Assembly (NCBI GenBank): GCA_903858915.1
Contig: CAIOKL010000060.1
Coordinates: forward strand, 1-6,344
DNA length: 6,344 bases
Source of the DNA: an uncultured Alphaproteobacteria bacterium
Lineage (GTDB): Bacteria; Pseudomonadota; Alphaproteobacteria; Rickettsiales; UBA1997
Direction of reading: 5' to 3'
In this document: one piece after another, positions 1-6,344 of the stretch
Position numbering within the stretch: position 1 is the first letter of the stretch
Layout: each line of letters begins with the position of its first letter
The notes under the pieces: generated by a model
Told to the model about the DNA's origin: nothing
Database searches by the model: none
The model's input: the letters and a program-made list of their open reading frames with translations, nothing else
Program-made: the position numbers and the translations under genes

Positions 1-53
1 TATTAAAATTTCAATCAACAATTTTTTCAAAAAATAATTCAATTCCTAACGCA

Positions 54-743
54 TTAGCTTCTGTCAAGCTCCTTCGACATTGAGTTTAAAAGCATCAATG
101 AAAAATTGCCCGCGCGCTCTTGAAAATGATTGATTTTAGCGGTAAAAATGTTGTAAAAAAATACGGCGGGGATGGCTGCGAATAAGCCAATTGCGGTGGC
201 GAGCAAACTTTCGGCGATTCCCGGAGCGACGACGGCGAGGCTGGTATTTTTACTCACCGCAATACTTTGAAACGAATTCATAATGCCCCAAACCGTTCCA
301 AATAGACCAACGAAAGGCGCCGAGGAGCCAATTATCGCCAATAAATTTAATCCACTTTCTAATTTTAACATTGAGCGGTTCGAAGCGATTTGCATTGAGT
401 TGGTTAATCGCTCTTTTAGCGACTCTTTTTTATCGGGACCTTGCGTCATAATTTGTTTAATATTATTCGACTTCCATTCGCGCAAGCACGCTAGAAAAAT
501 GCGCGCCAAAGGATGATTATCATTATTTTTGGCTTGAGTAAAAATTTCTTCGAGTGGCACATTGGTTTCAAAAGAATCTTCGAAGCGATCACTGCGATAT
601 TTAAGAATTTTAAATTTAATAAATTTATCAAAAATTATTGCCCAAGAAATGAATGAAGCGCTAATCATGATTAATATCACGAACTGCACAACGAAATCGG
701 CTTGTACAATCAAATTTATCAAGGAAACTGAGGATTTGTCCAT
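54..743 (-). CDS. tolQ: TolQ, proton-channel subunit of the Tol-Pal envelope system
   Basis: Inner-membrane protein of the MotA/TolQ/ExbB family. With TolR it uses the proton motive force to drive TolA/Pal and pull in the outer membrane at the division site. The 229 residues match E. coli TolQ in length (230). Three membrane segments are visible at about 17-37, 132-155 and 170-198, with the usual cytoplasmic loop between the first and second. The family core is intact: GLFGTVWGIM at 146-155 and VAPGIAE followed by LLATAIGLFAAIPAV at 172-194. Thr150 and Thr183 line up with the channel threonines T145 and T178 of E. coli TolQ. These motifs and the FtsK neighbour favour TolQ over ExbB. The ATG start has an A/T-rich leader with no Shine-Dalgarno. 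It is the last complete gene of the run, 39 bases after ftsK; tolR would be expected next but is not visible before the edge. Confidence 0.95.
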   Translation of the reverse strand: MDKSSVSLINLIVQADFVVQFVILIMISASFISWAIIFDKFIKFKILKYRSDRFEDSFETNVPLEEIFTQAKNNDNHPLARIFLACLREWKSNNIKQIMTQGPDKKESLKERLTNSMQIASNRSMLKLESGLNLLAIIGSSAPFVGLFGTVWGIMNSFQSIAVSKNTSLAVVAPGIAESLLATAIGLFAAIPAVFFYNIFTAKINHFQERAGNFSLMLLNSMSKELDRS

Positions 744-764
744 AATTTTAAATTTTTGTTTTAA

Positions 765-793
765 TTAATATTTTATAAAAATTTATTCTTCAA
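765..793 (-). promoter_or_regulatory. possible sigma70-type promoter for tolQ
   Basis: On the minus strand TTGAAG (793-788) and TATTAA (770-765) are separated by 17 bases; each matches the sigma70 consensus at four of six positions. The -10 box lies about 21 bases before the tolQ ATG, so the leader would be very short. In DNA this rich in A and T such pairs occur often by chance, and the -35 box overlaps the last codons of ftsK. It is a candidate only; tolQ may simply be read through from ftsK. Confidence 0.2.
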
Positions 794-3095
794 TAATTTC
801 TCTCTTACCCGAAATATTTGGAGCAGAAACAACTCCATTTTCTTCCATTTTTTCGATAAGAGTCGCCGCGCGATTGTAGCCAATGCGCAATTGCCTTTGC
901 ACATAACTTATCGAAGCTTTTTTGTCGCGACGCACAATCATTACCGCTTTATTATACAAACTATTATCATCGTTACCATCATCCCCTTCATAGCCTCCAG
1001 CCTCGGCTCCCGGTGCATTTGGAATCGGCACCTCAAAAGAAATTTGTTCACCTTCTTCGAACTCCGAAGCATCTTGGCTTTTGATGTAATTAACGATATT
1101 TTCAATTTCGGTATCCGAACAAAATGGACCGTGAACCCGAACCATTTTACTGCCACCCGACATAAAAATCATATCGCCCTGCCCCAGAAGTTGTTCAGCG
1201 CCTTGCGTTCCCAGAATTGTTCGTGAATCAATTCGCGAAGTAACTTGGAAAGAAATTCTAGTTGGAAAATTGGCTTTAATCACGCCCGTAATAACATCGA
1301 CCGACGGTCGTTGCGTTGCCATAATTAAGTGGATTCCTGCGGCGCGAGCCATTTGCGCAAGCCTCTGCACTGAGTTTTCAATTTCTTTACCCGCCACCAA
1401 CATTAAGTCGGCCATTTCATCGACGATAACCACAATGAAAGGCAATTTTTTTGGCTCAAATTCAATTTCTTCGATGATGGGCTTGCCCGTAGTTGGGTCA
1501 TATCCAGTTTGCACTTTGCGCATTAATTTTTCGCCATCAAGCATGGCTTTTTCAGCTTTTTCATTATAGCCGGCGATATTACGGACAGCAAAGCTCGACA
1601 TTAAGCGATAACGCTCTTCCATTTCGGCAACCACCCATTTTAAAGCAATAACCGCTTTTCCGGGTTCGGTAACTACAGGCGAGAGTAAGTGCGGAATGCC
1701 GTCATAAATTGACAATTCCAACATTTTTGGATCGATCATAATGAATTTACATTCGTCGGGACGCAGTCGAAAAAGTAAAGATAAAATCATCACATTTAAG
1801 CCGACGGACTTGCCCGAACCGGTCGTTCCGGCAATCAACAAATGGGGCATTTTCGCCAAATCGGCAATCATAATTTCGCCACCAATATCTTTTCCCAAAA
1901 TCATCGGCAAGAAAAATTGCGAAAATTTATAATCGCGCGATTCAAGAATTTCGCGTAAGAAAATCATTTCTCGTTTTGGATTTGGAAGCTCGATACCAAT
2001 CGAAGTTTTGCCGGCTACAACCGCAATCCGCGCCGAAACTGCGCTCATCGAGCGCGCGATATCGTCGGATAAAGAAATGACTCGCGAAGCTTTGGTGCCA
2101 GCTTCGGGTTCGAATTCGTGAAGCGTAATCACCGGTCCGACTTTAGTGCCGACATTGGCGCCACGCACACCAAAATCATCCAAAACTTTTAACAACATTT
2201 TCGATTGACTTTCCACCAATTCTTTTGGTACTTTTTTATCTTTATTTTCGGCGGAGCGGTCAGTCAACAATTCGCAAGTTGGCAAAACGAAAGAACTTTT
2301 GCGTTGTTTAGGTTTTTTAATTTTACTCGATGATTTAAGTTGTTTTTTTAAATCTTCATTACTAGGCTTGACGACTTCAGCTTCATAGATTTCAGGCTCT
2401 TCTTCCTCTTCAAATTCTTGGTTATTTTCAACAATTTTTTTATCAATATTTTTTGGCATAATTTTTTGTGAATTTTTTGGTAAAAAATTATCAAAAACAT
2501 TATTTAAATCTTTTGGTAAAACATATTTTTCAAAAATATAACGCAACCAAACAAATGAAAATCTGAATGAGTAAATCCAATCCTTCAAAGAAACTTCGAC
2601 GATAATTGAAAATAGCATTAAAGCCAATGAAAAACTAGTTATTAAAATTGCATATTTGGGAAATTTTTGTAATTTTAATAATAAAAATGAGCCGTTAACT
2701 CCCCCGAGCGAACTGAATTCCCACCAAGATGGCTTTGGCATTAAAGCAAATAACAAACAAAAACTTAGAATACAAATTGGGATAATTATTAATTTGCTCA
2801 AAAAATATTGCACACCAGAAATATTAGACATTTGAAGCCCCAAACTAAAAGCAAAAATTACTCCGATAAAAGAACTTAAACCAATGATTTGATAAGATAA
2901 ATCGGCAATTCTTGCGCCATAAATTCCGCCAAAATTTTTAACATTATTTTCAGTTGAAAAAGTATTGAAGGATGGATCGTTGACATCAAAAGTCATTAAG
3001 ATTAATGCATAATAAATCGCCAAAATTGTCACAAAAATTCCCGCGAGCCTTCTTGATAATTGAACTAAAATTTGTAGTGATTTATGTATCGTCAT
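783..3095 (-). CDS. ftsK: DNA translocase FtsK
   Basis: Septum-bound, ATP-driven DNA pump that moves chromosome ends out of the closing septum and activates XerCD at dif. Numbered from the chosen ATG (770 residues): four membrane segments at about 19-36, 66-89, 99-119 and 147-168; a short charged linker at about 180-290 with an acidic run near 227-240; then the RecA-like motor with Walker A GTTGSGKS (423-430), Walker B VVIVDE (555-560) and MATQRPS (592-598). The C-terminal winged-helix gamma domain (about 714-770, with KASISYVQRQLRIGYNRAA) should read the polarity sequences and contact XerD. The VQTGYDPTTG insertion (528-537) is typical of alphaproteobacterial FtsK as I recall it. The linker is far shorter than in E. 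coli FtsK (1329 residues), and the length is close to SpoIIIE. An in-frame TTG at 3128 would add 11 residues and overlap the upstream gene; I prefer ATG at 3095, 4 bases after that gene's TAA, because FtsK homology begins after it and coupling is plausible. Confidence 0.96.
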   Translation of the reverse strand: MTIHKSLQILVQLSRRLAGIFVTILAIYYALILMTFDVNDPSFNTFSTENNVKNFGGIYGARIADLSYQIIGLSSFIGVIFAFSLGLQMSNISGVQYFLSKLIIIPICILSFCLLFALMPKPSWWEFSSLGGVNGSFLLLKLQKFPKYAILITSFSLALMLFSIIVEVSLKDWIYSFRFSFVWLRYIFEKYVLPKDLNNVFDNFLPKNSQKIMPKNIDKKIVENNQEFEEEEEPEIYEAEVVKPSNEDLKKQLKSSSKIKKPKQRKSSFVLPTCELLTDRSAENKDKKVPKELVESQSKMLLKVLDDFGVRGANVGTKVGPVITLHEFEPEAGTKASRVISLSDDIARSMSAVSARIAVVAGKTSIGIELPNPKREMIFLREILESRDYKFSQFFLPMILGKDIGGEIMIADLAKMPHLLIAGTTGSGKSVGLNVMILSLLFRLRPDECKFIMIDPKMLELSIYDGIPHLLSPVVTEPGKAVIALKWVVAEMEERYRLMSSFAVRNIAGYNEKAEKAMLDGEKLMRKVQTGYDPTTGKPIIEEIEFEPKKLPFIVVIVDEMADLMLVAGKEIENSVQRLAQMARAAGIHLIMATQRPSVDVITGVIKANFPTRISFQVTSRIDSRTILGTQGAEQLLGQGDMIFMSGGSKMVRVHGPFCSDTEIENIVNYIKSQDASEFEEGEQISFEVPIPNAPGAEAGGYEGDDGNDDNSLYNKAVMIVRRDKKASISYVQRQLRIGYNRAATLIEKMEENGVVSAPNISGKREIIEE

Positions 3096-3099
3096 TCCT

Positions 3100-4209
3100 T
3101 TAGTTAGTAAATTGCGGGACGCTTTCAATATTATTGATTACATCGCCATTTTTAAAATCAGTTTCTCCATTTTGTTGTTTTACATAAACTGGAGGAATAT
3201 TCGCAGGATCTTTATTTTGAATATCTTGATTTACTTTGTCAACTTTAGTAATTTTATTAACTTCATCAAGAGCATTTTGCAGAGTTGGATTTTTTGAGAA
3301 ATTTTTCAAAAAAGAATCTTGTTCGGGAGGCAAATTTTCAACGAATGGCTCACCTTCATCGATTTCTTTAAGCTCAACCGGCGCATTTTTATCAATATTT
3401 TCATCGCTGTTTGCCGAAGCAACTTTGGAAATATTTTTGCCACCCTCCAAAGAATCTTTTTTATTATTATCCGTTAACTTTTTATCAAACTCTGGCTCTT
3501 TGAGAAGCTGAATTAATTTTGGACTATTTTCATTATTTAACAATTTATTGTCATCATTTTTGTTTTCCGCAACTTTTCCATCCAATTTATCTTTGGCATT
3601 TTCATCGGCGATTTGTTTAGCTTTGGAATTCGCCAAAATTTTGTCGTTATGTTTTTTTATAATATGATTGTAAATCAACACCCTGTTGGTGCTTTTAAAG
3701 GTATTTGGCGGTAATTCTCTTTCTTGTTGTTGATAGCGATTTGGGTCGCGATAATTTGGATCGGCGCCATAAATTCCGGCTAATTTATTTAAATAATCAT
3801 TTTGAAATTTTTTTGCACGATTTGCTCTTTTCTTCTTAATTTCCTTTACAGCCTCTATGTCATCAAGAAGTTTTTGGTCATCGATTTTTTTATATTCATC
3901 AACCGAAATACATTTATCTTCATGAAGACAACGATTTTTTCCACAATCGCATCCGAATGTGATAGCGTAAGCGCAAACGGCATATTTATCAAATCTAAAA
4001 ACGCATTTATCGACACAACTATTTCCAAAATCTCGCCAAGAACCACGAGATTTTTCGCAAGCAATTCTATCGTCGAAAGTAGTTGATCTCACAATGTCGG
4101 CAAATGAATTTTTATTTAGAAATACACTTAAAAAAAAACATAGAAAAAATGTATTTTTAAATATTTTTGCAAACAAAATTTTGTAATTATTTTTAAAAAA
4201 TGATTTCAC
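3100..4209 (-). CDS. secreted Cys-rich protein with disordered tail, function unknown
   Basis: I do not recognise a named family. The 369-residue product begins with a Lys-rich n-region, a hydrophobic core (about 20-31) and a likely signal-peptidase site after NSFA at 37, so it should be exported; Sec export is inferred. Residues 51-100 hold eight cysteines (51, 65, 69, 79, 87, 89, 94, 100) with landmarks GSWRDFGNSC, TFGCDCG and CLHEDKC; the even number fits four disulfides or a metal site. A charged, probably helical Lys/Glu/Asp stretch covers about 103-142. The rest is rich in Asn, Lys, Asp and Glu, has no cysteine or membrane segment, and looks disordered. The start is GTG, with AAAGAG about 10 bases upstream; a TTG at codon 12 (4176) would give a more usual signal-peptide length. 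It lies 41 bases after leuB and 4 bases before ftsK, so it is probably co-transcribed with ftsK. An envelope or periplasmic role is inference from location and signal peptide only. Confidence 0.85.
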   Translation of the reverse strand: MKSFFKNNYKILFAKIFKNTFFLCFFLSVFLNKNSFADIVRSTTFDDRIACEKSRGSWRDFGNSCVDKCVFRFDKYAVCAYAITFGCDCGKNRCLHEDKCISVDEYKKIDDQKLLDDIEAVKEIKKKRANRAKKFQNDYLNKLAGIYGADPNYRDPNRYQQQERELPPNTFKSTNRVLIYNHIIKKHNDKILANSKAKQIADENAKDKLDGKVAENKNDDNKLLNNENSPKLIQLLKEPEFDKKLTDNNKKDSLEGGKNISKVASANSDENIDKNAPVELKEIDEGEPFVENLPPEQDSFLKNFSKNPTLQNALDEVNKITKVDKVNQDIQNKDPANIPPVYVKQQNGETDFKNGDVINNIESVPQFTN

Positions 4210-4250
4210 AAAAAATTAACTCTTTATTTGATTCGTGATGTAAAAAAACA

Positions 4251-5360
4251 TTAAGATATAGTTAATAATTTTTCTAATTCCGCAACAACTTTATTGGCCA
4301 TTTCAGAACATGAAACAGTTTTTTGCGATTGCGTTGCGATGTCGGCGGTTCTAGCTCCCGACTTCAAAACATTTTCAACCGCTAAATCAAGTTTATCAGC
4401 TTCTTTTAGGTAGCCAAAAGAATAGCGAAGCATCATTGAAAAACTTAAAATCGTTGCCAACGGATTTGCAATATTTTTGCCAGCAATATCAGGTGCCGAA
4501 CCATGAACTGGCTCATATAAAGCATATTGTTTGCCATTGACTTGTTTTTCTCCAAGTGACGCCGATGGCAACATGCCAAGCGAGCCAGTAAGCATTGAAG
4601 CGGTGTCCGATAAAATATCGCCGAACATATTGCCCGTAACCATGACATCAAATTGTTTTGGGTTGCGCACCAATTGCATCGACGCGTTATCGACATACAT
4701 ATGTTTTAATTCGATATCGGGATAATATTTTGCACCAATTTCTGAAACGACTTCGCGCCACATTTCCGTAGTCTCGATAACATTAGCTTTATCGACCGAA
4801 CATAATTTTTTACCACGAATTTTTGCCAACTCAAATGAAACTTTGGCAATTCTTTCGACTTCTTTTGAATTGTAAGTCATGGTGTTGACACCTTGTCTAG
4901 AGCCGTCTTCGAGAGTTTTTACATATCTTGGTTCGCCGAAATATAAATCTCCCGTCAATTCGCGCACAATCATAATATCCAAACCTTCAACAACTTCTCT
5001 TTTTAAAGTTGAACTATCCGCCAAAGCATCAAAAACCTTAGCGGGACGCAAGTTGGCGAACAATGATAATTCCTTACGAATTCCGAGTAATCCGCGTTCG
5101 GGACGATGTTTATATTCCAGACTTTCCCATTTCGGACCGCCTACAGCGCCAAGCAAAGTAGCGTCGGCTTCTCGCGCTAAATCTAAAGTTTCTTGGGGAA
5201 ATGGCGTGCCTTTTTCATCAAAAGCGATTCCACCTAAAAGCGCATTTTCAGTTTCAAATTTTTTGTCGGTATTTTTTGTAAAAAAATCGATAATTTTTTT
5301 AGTTTCCGAAACTACTTCTGGACCGATTCCGTCGCCTTCAATTAATAAAATTTTTTTCAT
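4251..5360 (-). CDS. leuB: 3-isopropylmalate dehydrogenase LeuB
   Basis: Cytoplasmic enzyme of leucine synthesis (EC 1.1.1.85): oxidises and decarboxylates (2R,3S)-3-isopropylmalate to 2-oxoisocaproate with NAD+ and Mg2+ or Mn2+. At 369 residues it has family length and looks complete. Visible motifs are GDGIGPEVV (9-17), LLGAVGGPKW (69-78), substrate-binding arginines 95 and 105 around GIRKELSLFANLRP, RELTGDLYFGEPR (133-145, with Arg133 and Tyr140), catalytic Lys191 in DKANV, and metal ligands Asp224, Asp248 and Asp252. The end has the NAD-binding loop HGSAPDIAGKNIANP (286-300), whose Asp291 fits NAD rather than NADP use. These features separate it from isocitrate and tartrate dehydrogenases. 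The usual RELTGG is RELTGD here, a small variation. The ATG start follows the cyaY stop by 8 bases with no Shine-Dalgarno. leuA, leuC and leuD are not in the window, so the pathway genes must be elsewhere. Confidence 0.97.
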   Translation of the reverse strand: MKKILLIEGDGIGPEVVSETKKIIDFFTKNTDKKFETENALLGGIAFDEKGTPFPQETLDLAREADATLLGAVGGPKWESLEYKHRPERGLLGIRKELSLFANLRPAKVFDALADSSTLKREVVEGLDIMIVRELTGDLYFGEPRYVKTLEDGSRQGVNTMTYNSKEVERIAKVSFELAKIRGKKLCSVDKANVIETTEMWREVVSEIGAKYYPDIELKHMYVDNASMQLVRNPKQFDVMVTGNMFGDILSDTASMLTGSLGMLPSASLGEKQVNGKQYALYEPVHGSAPDIAGKNIANPLATILSFSMMLRYSFGYLKEADKLDLAVENVLKSGARTADIATQSQKTVSCSEMANKVVAELEKLLTIS

Positions 5361-5368
5361 AAATTTTG

Positions 5369-5677
5369 TTATTTTAAAATAATAATTTGACTTAATTCAT
5401 TAAATAATTTTTTTGATAATTCTTCGCTTTTAGCGTTAAGCCAATTTTGCGAAGATTCGTCAAAAGAAAAATAATCCGCACCTAAAAATGGCGAAGAATA
5501 CCAAATTTTTTGATTACCCGCATTGCGGTTAATTATAAAAGTTTTTTTATTGTTATTAATTACGATTTCAAGAATGCCGTCTTGATATTCAACCTCTAGC
5601 TTGGAATCGATATCTTGTAATTCAATTTTTTCAGCTAAATTTTGTAAAAAATTTTCGCACAAATTATAAAAATTCAT
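5369..5677 (-). CDS. cyaY: frataxin-like iron-binding protein CyaY
   Basis: Small cytoplasmic protein of the frataxin family, known to bind iron and to modulate iron-sulfur cluster assembly on the IscS/IscU complex. The 102 residues match bacterial CyaY in length (about 100-106). The fold order is visible: an N-terminal helix (about 4-19), strands starting near LEVEYQDGILEIVI (27-40), the core signature INRNAGNQKIWYSSP (49-63), then GADYF and a tryptophan (Trp79) before the C-terminal helix (83-97). The Asn, Gln, Ile-Trp and Ser-Ser-Pro positions match the family core; the usual SGP after it is replaced by LGA. Acidic residues at the end of helix 1 and the first strand (Glu16, Glu19, Asp22, Asp24, Glu28, Glu30, Asp33) could form the iron-binding face. 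The ATG start lies 6 bases after pdxH, with an A/T-rich gap and no Shine-Dalgarno, so it is almost certainly in one transcript with pdxH and leuB. Confidence 0.88.
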   Translation of the reverse strand: MNFYNLCENFLQNLAEKIELQDIDSKLEVEYQDGILEIVINNNKKTFIINRNAGNQKIWYSSPFLGADYFSFDESSQNWLNAKSEELSKKLFNELSQIIILK

Positions 5678-5683
5678 AAATAT

Positions 5684-6283
5684 TTATGGATAAATTTCAC
5701 TAACATTCCAACCGTCGAGAGTTTTTTCATAAAGATGGCGATGATGAATACGAAAATCGCCCTCCTCCCAAAATTCAATCGCACGCGGTTTCACGCGAAA
5801 TCCCGACCAAAAAACCGGACGGGCAACTTCTTGGTTTTCAAATTGTTCGGACATTTCTTTAATTCTATTTTCAAATTCTTGCCAATTTTTCATTTTTTGC
5901 GATTGCTTAGAAGCCCAAGCTCCGATGCGACTTTCTCTTCTTCTTGAAGCAAAATATTCATCGGCCTCAGCCGTTGAAACTGGCTCAATTTCGCCCTCAA
6001 TTCTCACTTGACGACCAAAAATTCCCCAATAAAAACATAAAGCAACATTGGGATTTTGTTTTAATTCTTGACCTTTGCGACTAGTTAAATTGGTATAAAA
6101 ACAAAACCCTCTTTCATCAAATTTTTTAAGAAGAATCATGCGCGAAGACGGCTTGTTATCAAGGGTTGAGGTGGCAAGACACATCGCGCTTGGCTCAATA
6201 ATTTTAGAATTATTTGAAGCTTCATTAAACCATTTTTCAAATATTTCAAATGGAATTTTGTGATTGACTTTGTCTTGAATCAT
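5684..6283 (-). CDS. pdxH: pyridoxine/pyridoxamine 5'-phosphate oxidase PdxH
   Basis: FMN-dependent cytoplasmic oxidase (EC 1.4.3.5) that makes pyridoxal 5'-phosphate from pyridoxine or pyridoxamine phosphate, in the last step of one synthesis route and in salvage. At 199 residues it is slightly shorter than E. coli PdxH (218), mainly at the N terminus. The split-barrel FMN-binding core is clear: PSSRMILLKKFDERGFCFYT (45-64), then SRKGQEL (68-74) and ALCFYWGIFGRQVRIEG (81-97). The substrate-binding region includes YFASRRRESRIGAWAS (110-125). The C-terminal family block is intact: RPVFWSGFRVKP (155-166), EFW (170-172), Arg178 and His180 in RIHHR, equivalent to E. coli R197 and H199, and a terminal EIYP where many homologues have RLAP. 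The ATG at 6283 is the first start; the 20 bases before it are A/T-rich without a Shine-Dalgarno. It is the first gene of the visible run; its promoter should lie in 6284-6344 or beyond the edge. Confidence 0.96.
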   Translation of the reverse strand: MIQDKVNHKIPFEIFEKWFNEASNNSKIIEPSAMCLATSTLDNKPSSRMILLKKFDERGFCFYTNLTSRKGQELKQNPNVALCFYWGIFGRQVRIEGEIEPVSTAEADEYFASRRRESRIGAWASKQSQKMKNWQEFENRIKEMSEQFENQEVARPVFWSGFRVKPRAIEFWEEGDFRIHHRHLYEKTLDGWNVSEIYP

Positions 6284-6344
6284 CTGTTTATTAATTAATT
6301 TTAATATTCAAATTTATTTATTAAAAAATGCCCTTTTATCTTAA

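Noticed and set aside
10..40. AT-only inverted repeat after tolQ (TTTTTTGAAAAAA)
   Set aside because: The stem is only A-T pairs with a loop of about three bases and no following T-run; not convincing as a terminator.
1..42. An open minus-strand frame from a TTG (44-42 region), preceded by AGGA, to the left edge
   Set aside because: Only 14 codons, spacing to AGGA of one base, no recognisable TolR sequence; cannot be told from chance in AT-rich DNA.
941..1156. A 71-codon minus-strand frame inside ftsK
   Set aside because: Nested in another frame of the conserved FtsK motor/linker-to-gamma region, with no family resemblance.
4210..4250. Promoter or terminator in the gap between leuB and the Cys-rich gene
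   Set aside because: TTTACA is present but no fitting -10 box lies at 16-18 bases, and the T-run is not preceded by a stem.
4879..5382. A 167-codon open frame on the plus strand opposite leuB
   Set aside because: It lies wholly antisense to the well-conserved leuB and its product resembles no family; it is a shadow of the codon pattern of the real gene. The same applies to the other plus-strand frames.
5757..5772. G-rich minus-strand patch resembling the FtsK polarity sequence GGGNAGGG
   Set aside because: It matches seven of eight positions at best, occurs once inside pdxH, and the polarity motif of this organism is unknown.

Overview
The window is a compact, AT-rich stretch of bacterial chromosome. 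Six genes lie all on the minus strand, so the order of transcription runs from the right end to the left: pdxH, cyaY, leuB, an unrecognised secreted Cys-rich protein, ftsK, tolQ. Almost every base is coding. The gaps are 6, 8, 41, 4 and 39 bases, and both edges hold only short non-coding pieces (1-53 and 6284-6344). I see no RNA gene, mobile element, CRISPR array, phage gene or long repeat.

The source is probably an alphaproteobacterium, and the AT-rich composition together with a frataxin gene suggests the Rickettsiales or another low-GC alphaproteobacterial lineage. The strongest clue is FtsK: its motor-domain insertion with the VQTGYDPTTG motif and its C-terminal winged-helix sequence look like alphaproteobacterial FtsK. 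TolQ implies a Gram-negative outer membrane. LeuB implies leucine synthesis, which the best-known obligate intracellular Rickettsiales lack, so a free-living, basal or less reduced member is more likely than Rickettsia itself. This placement is from recall of family sequences, not from a search.

Right part (4251-6283): three metabolic genes packed almost end to end. PdxH makes pyridoxal 5'-phosphate, CyaY is the frataxin-like iron/iron-sulfur protein, and LeuB is 3-isopropylmalate dehydrogenase. CyaY and leucine synthesis are loosely linked, because the enzyme before LeuB (LeuCD) carries a 4Fe-4S cluster.

Left part (54-4209): three envelope or division genes. A secreted protein with eight cysteines in a 50-residue block and a long disordered tail is followed, 4 bases later, by the DNA translocase FtsK and then by the Tol-Pal proton-channel subunit TolQ. 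FtsK (septum, chromosome segregation) and TolQ (outer-membrane constriction) both act at the division site, which makes an envelope or division role for the unknown protein a reasonable but unproven guess.

Translation signals are unusual. All six genes end in TAA and no start has a well-placed strong Shine-Dalgarno sequence. The secreted protein starts with GTG, and ftsK probably starts at an ATG just after the upstream stop codon. Nothing in the window amounts to a clear new multi-gene system; the Cys-rich protein is the one real unknown.
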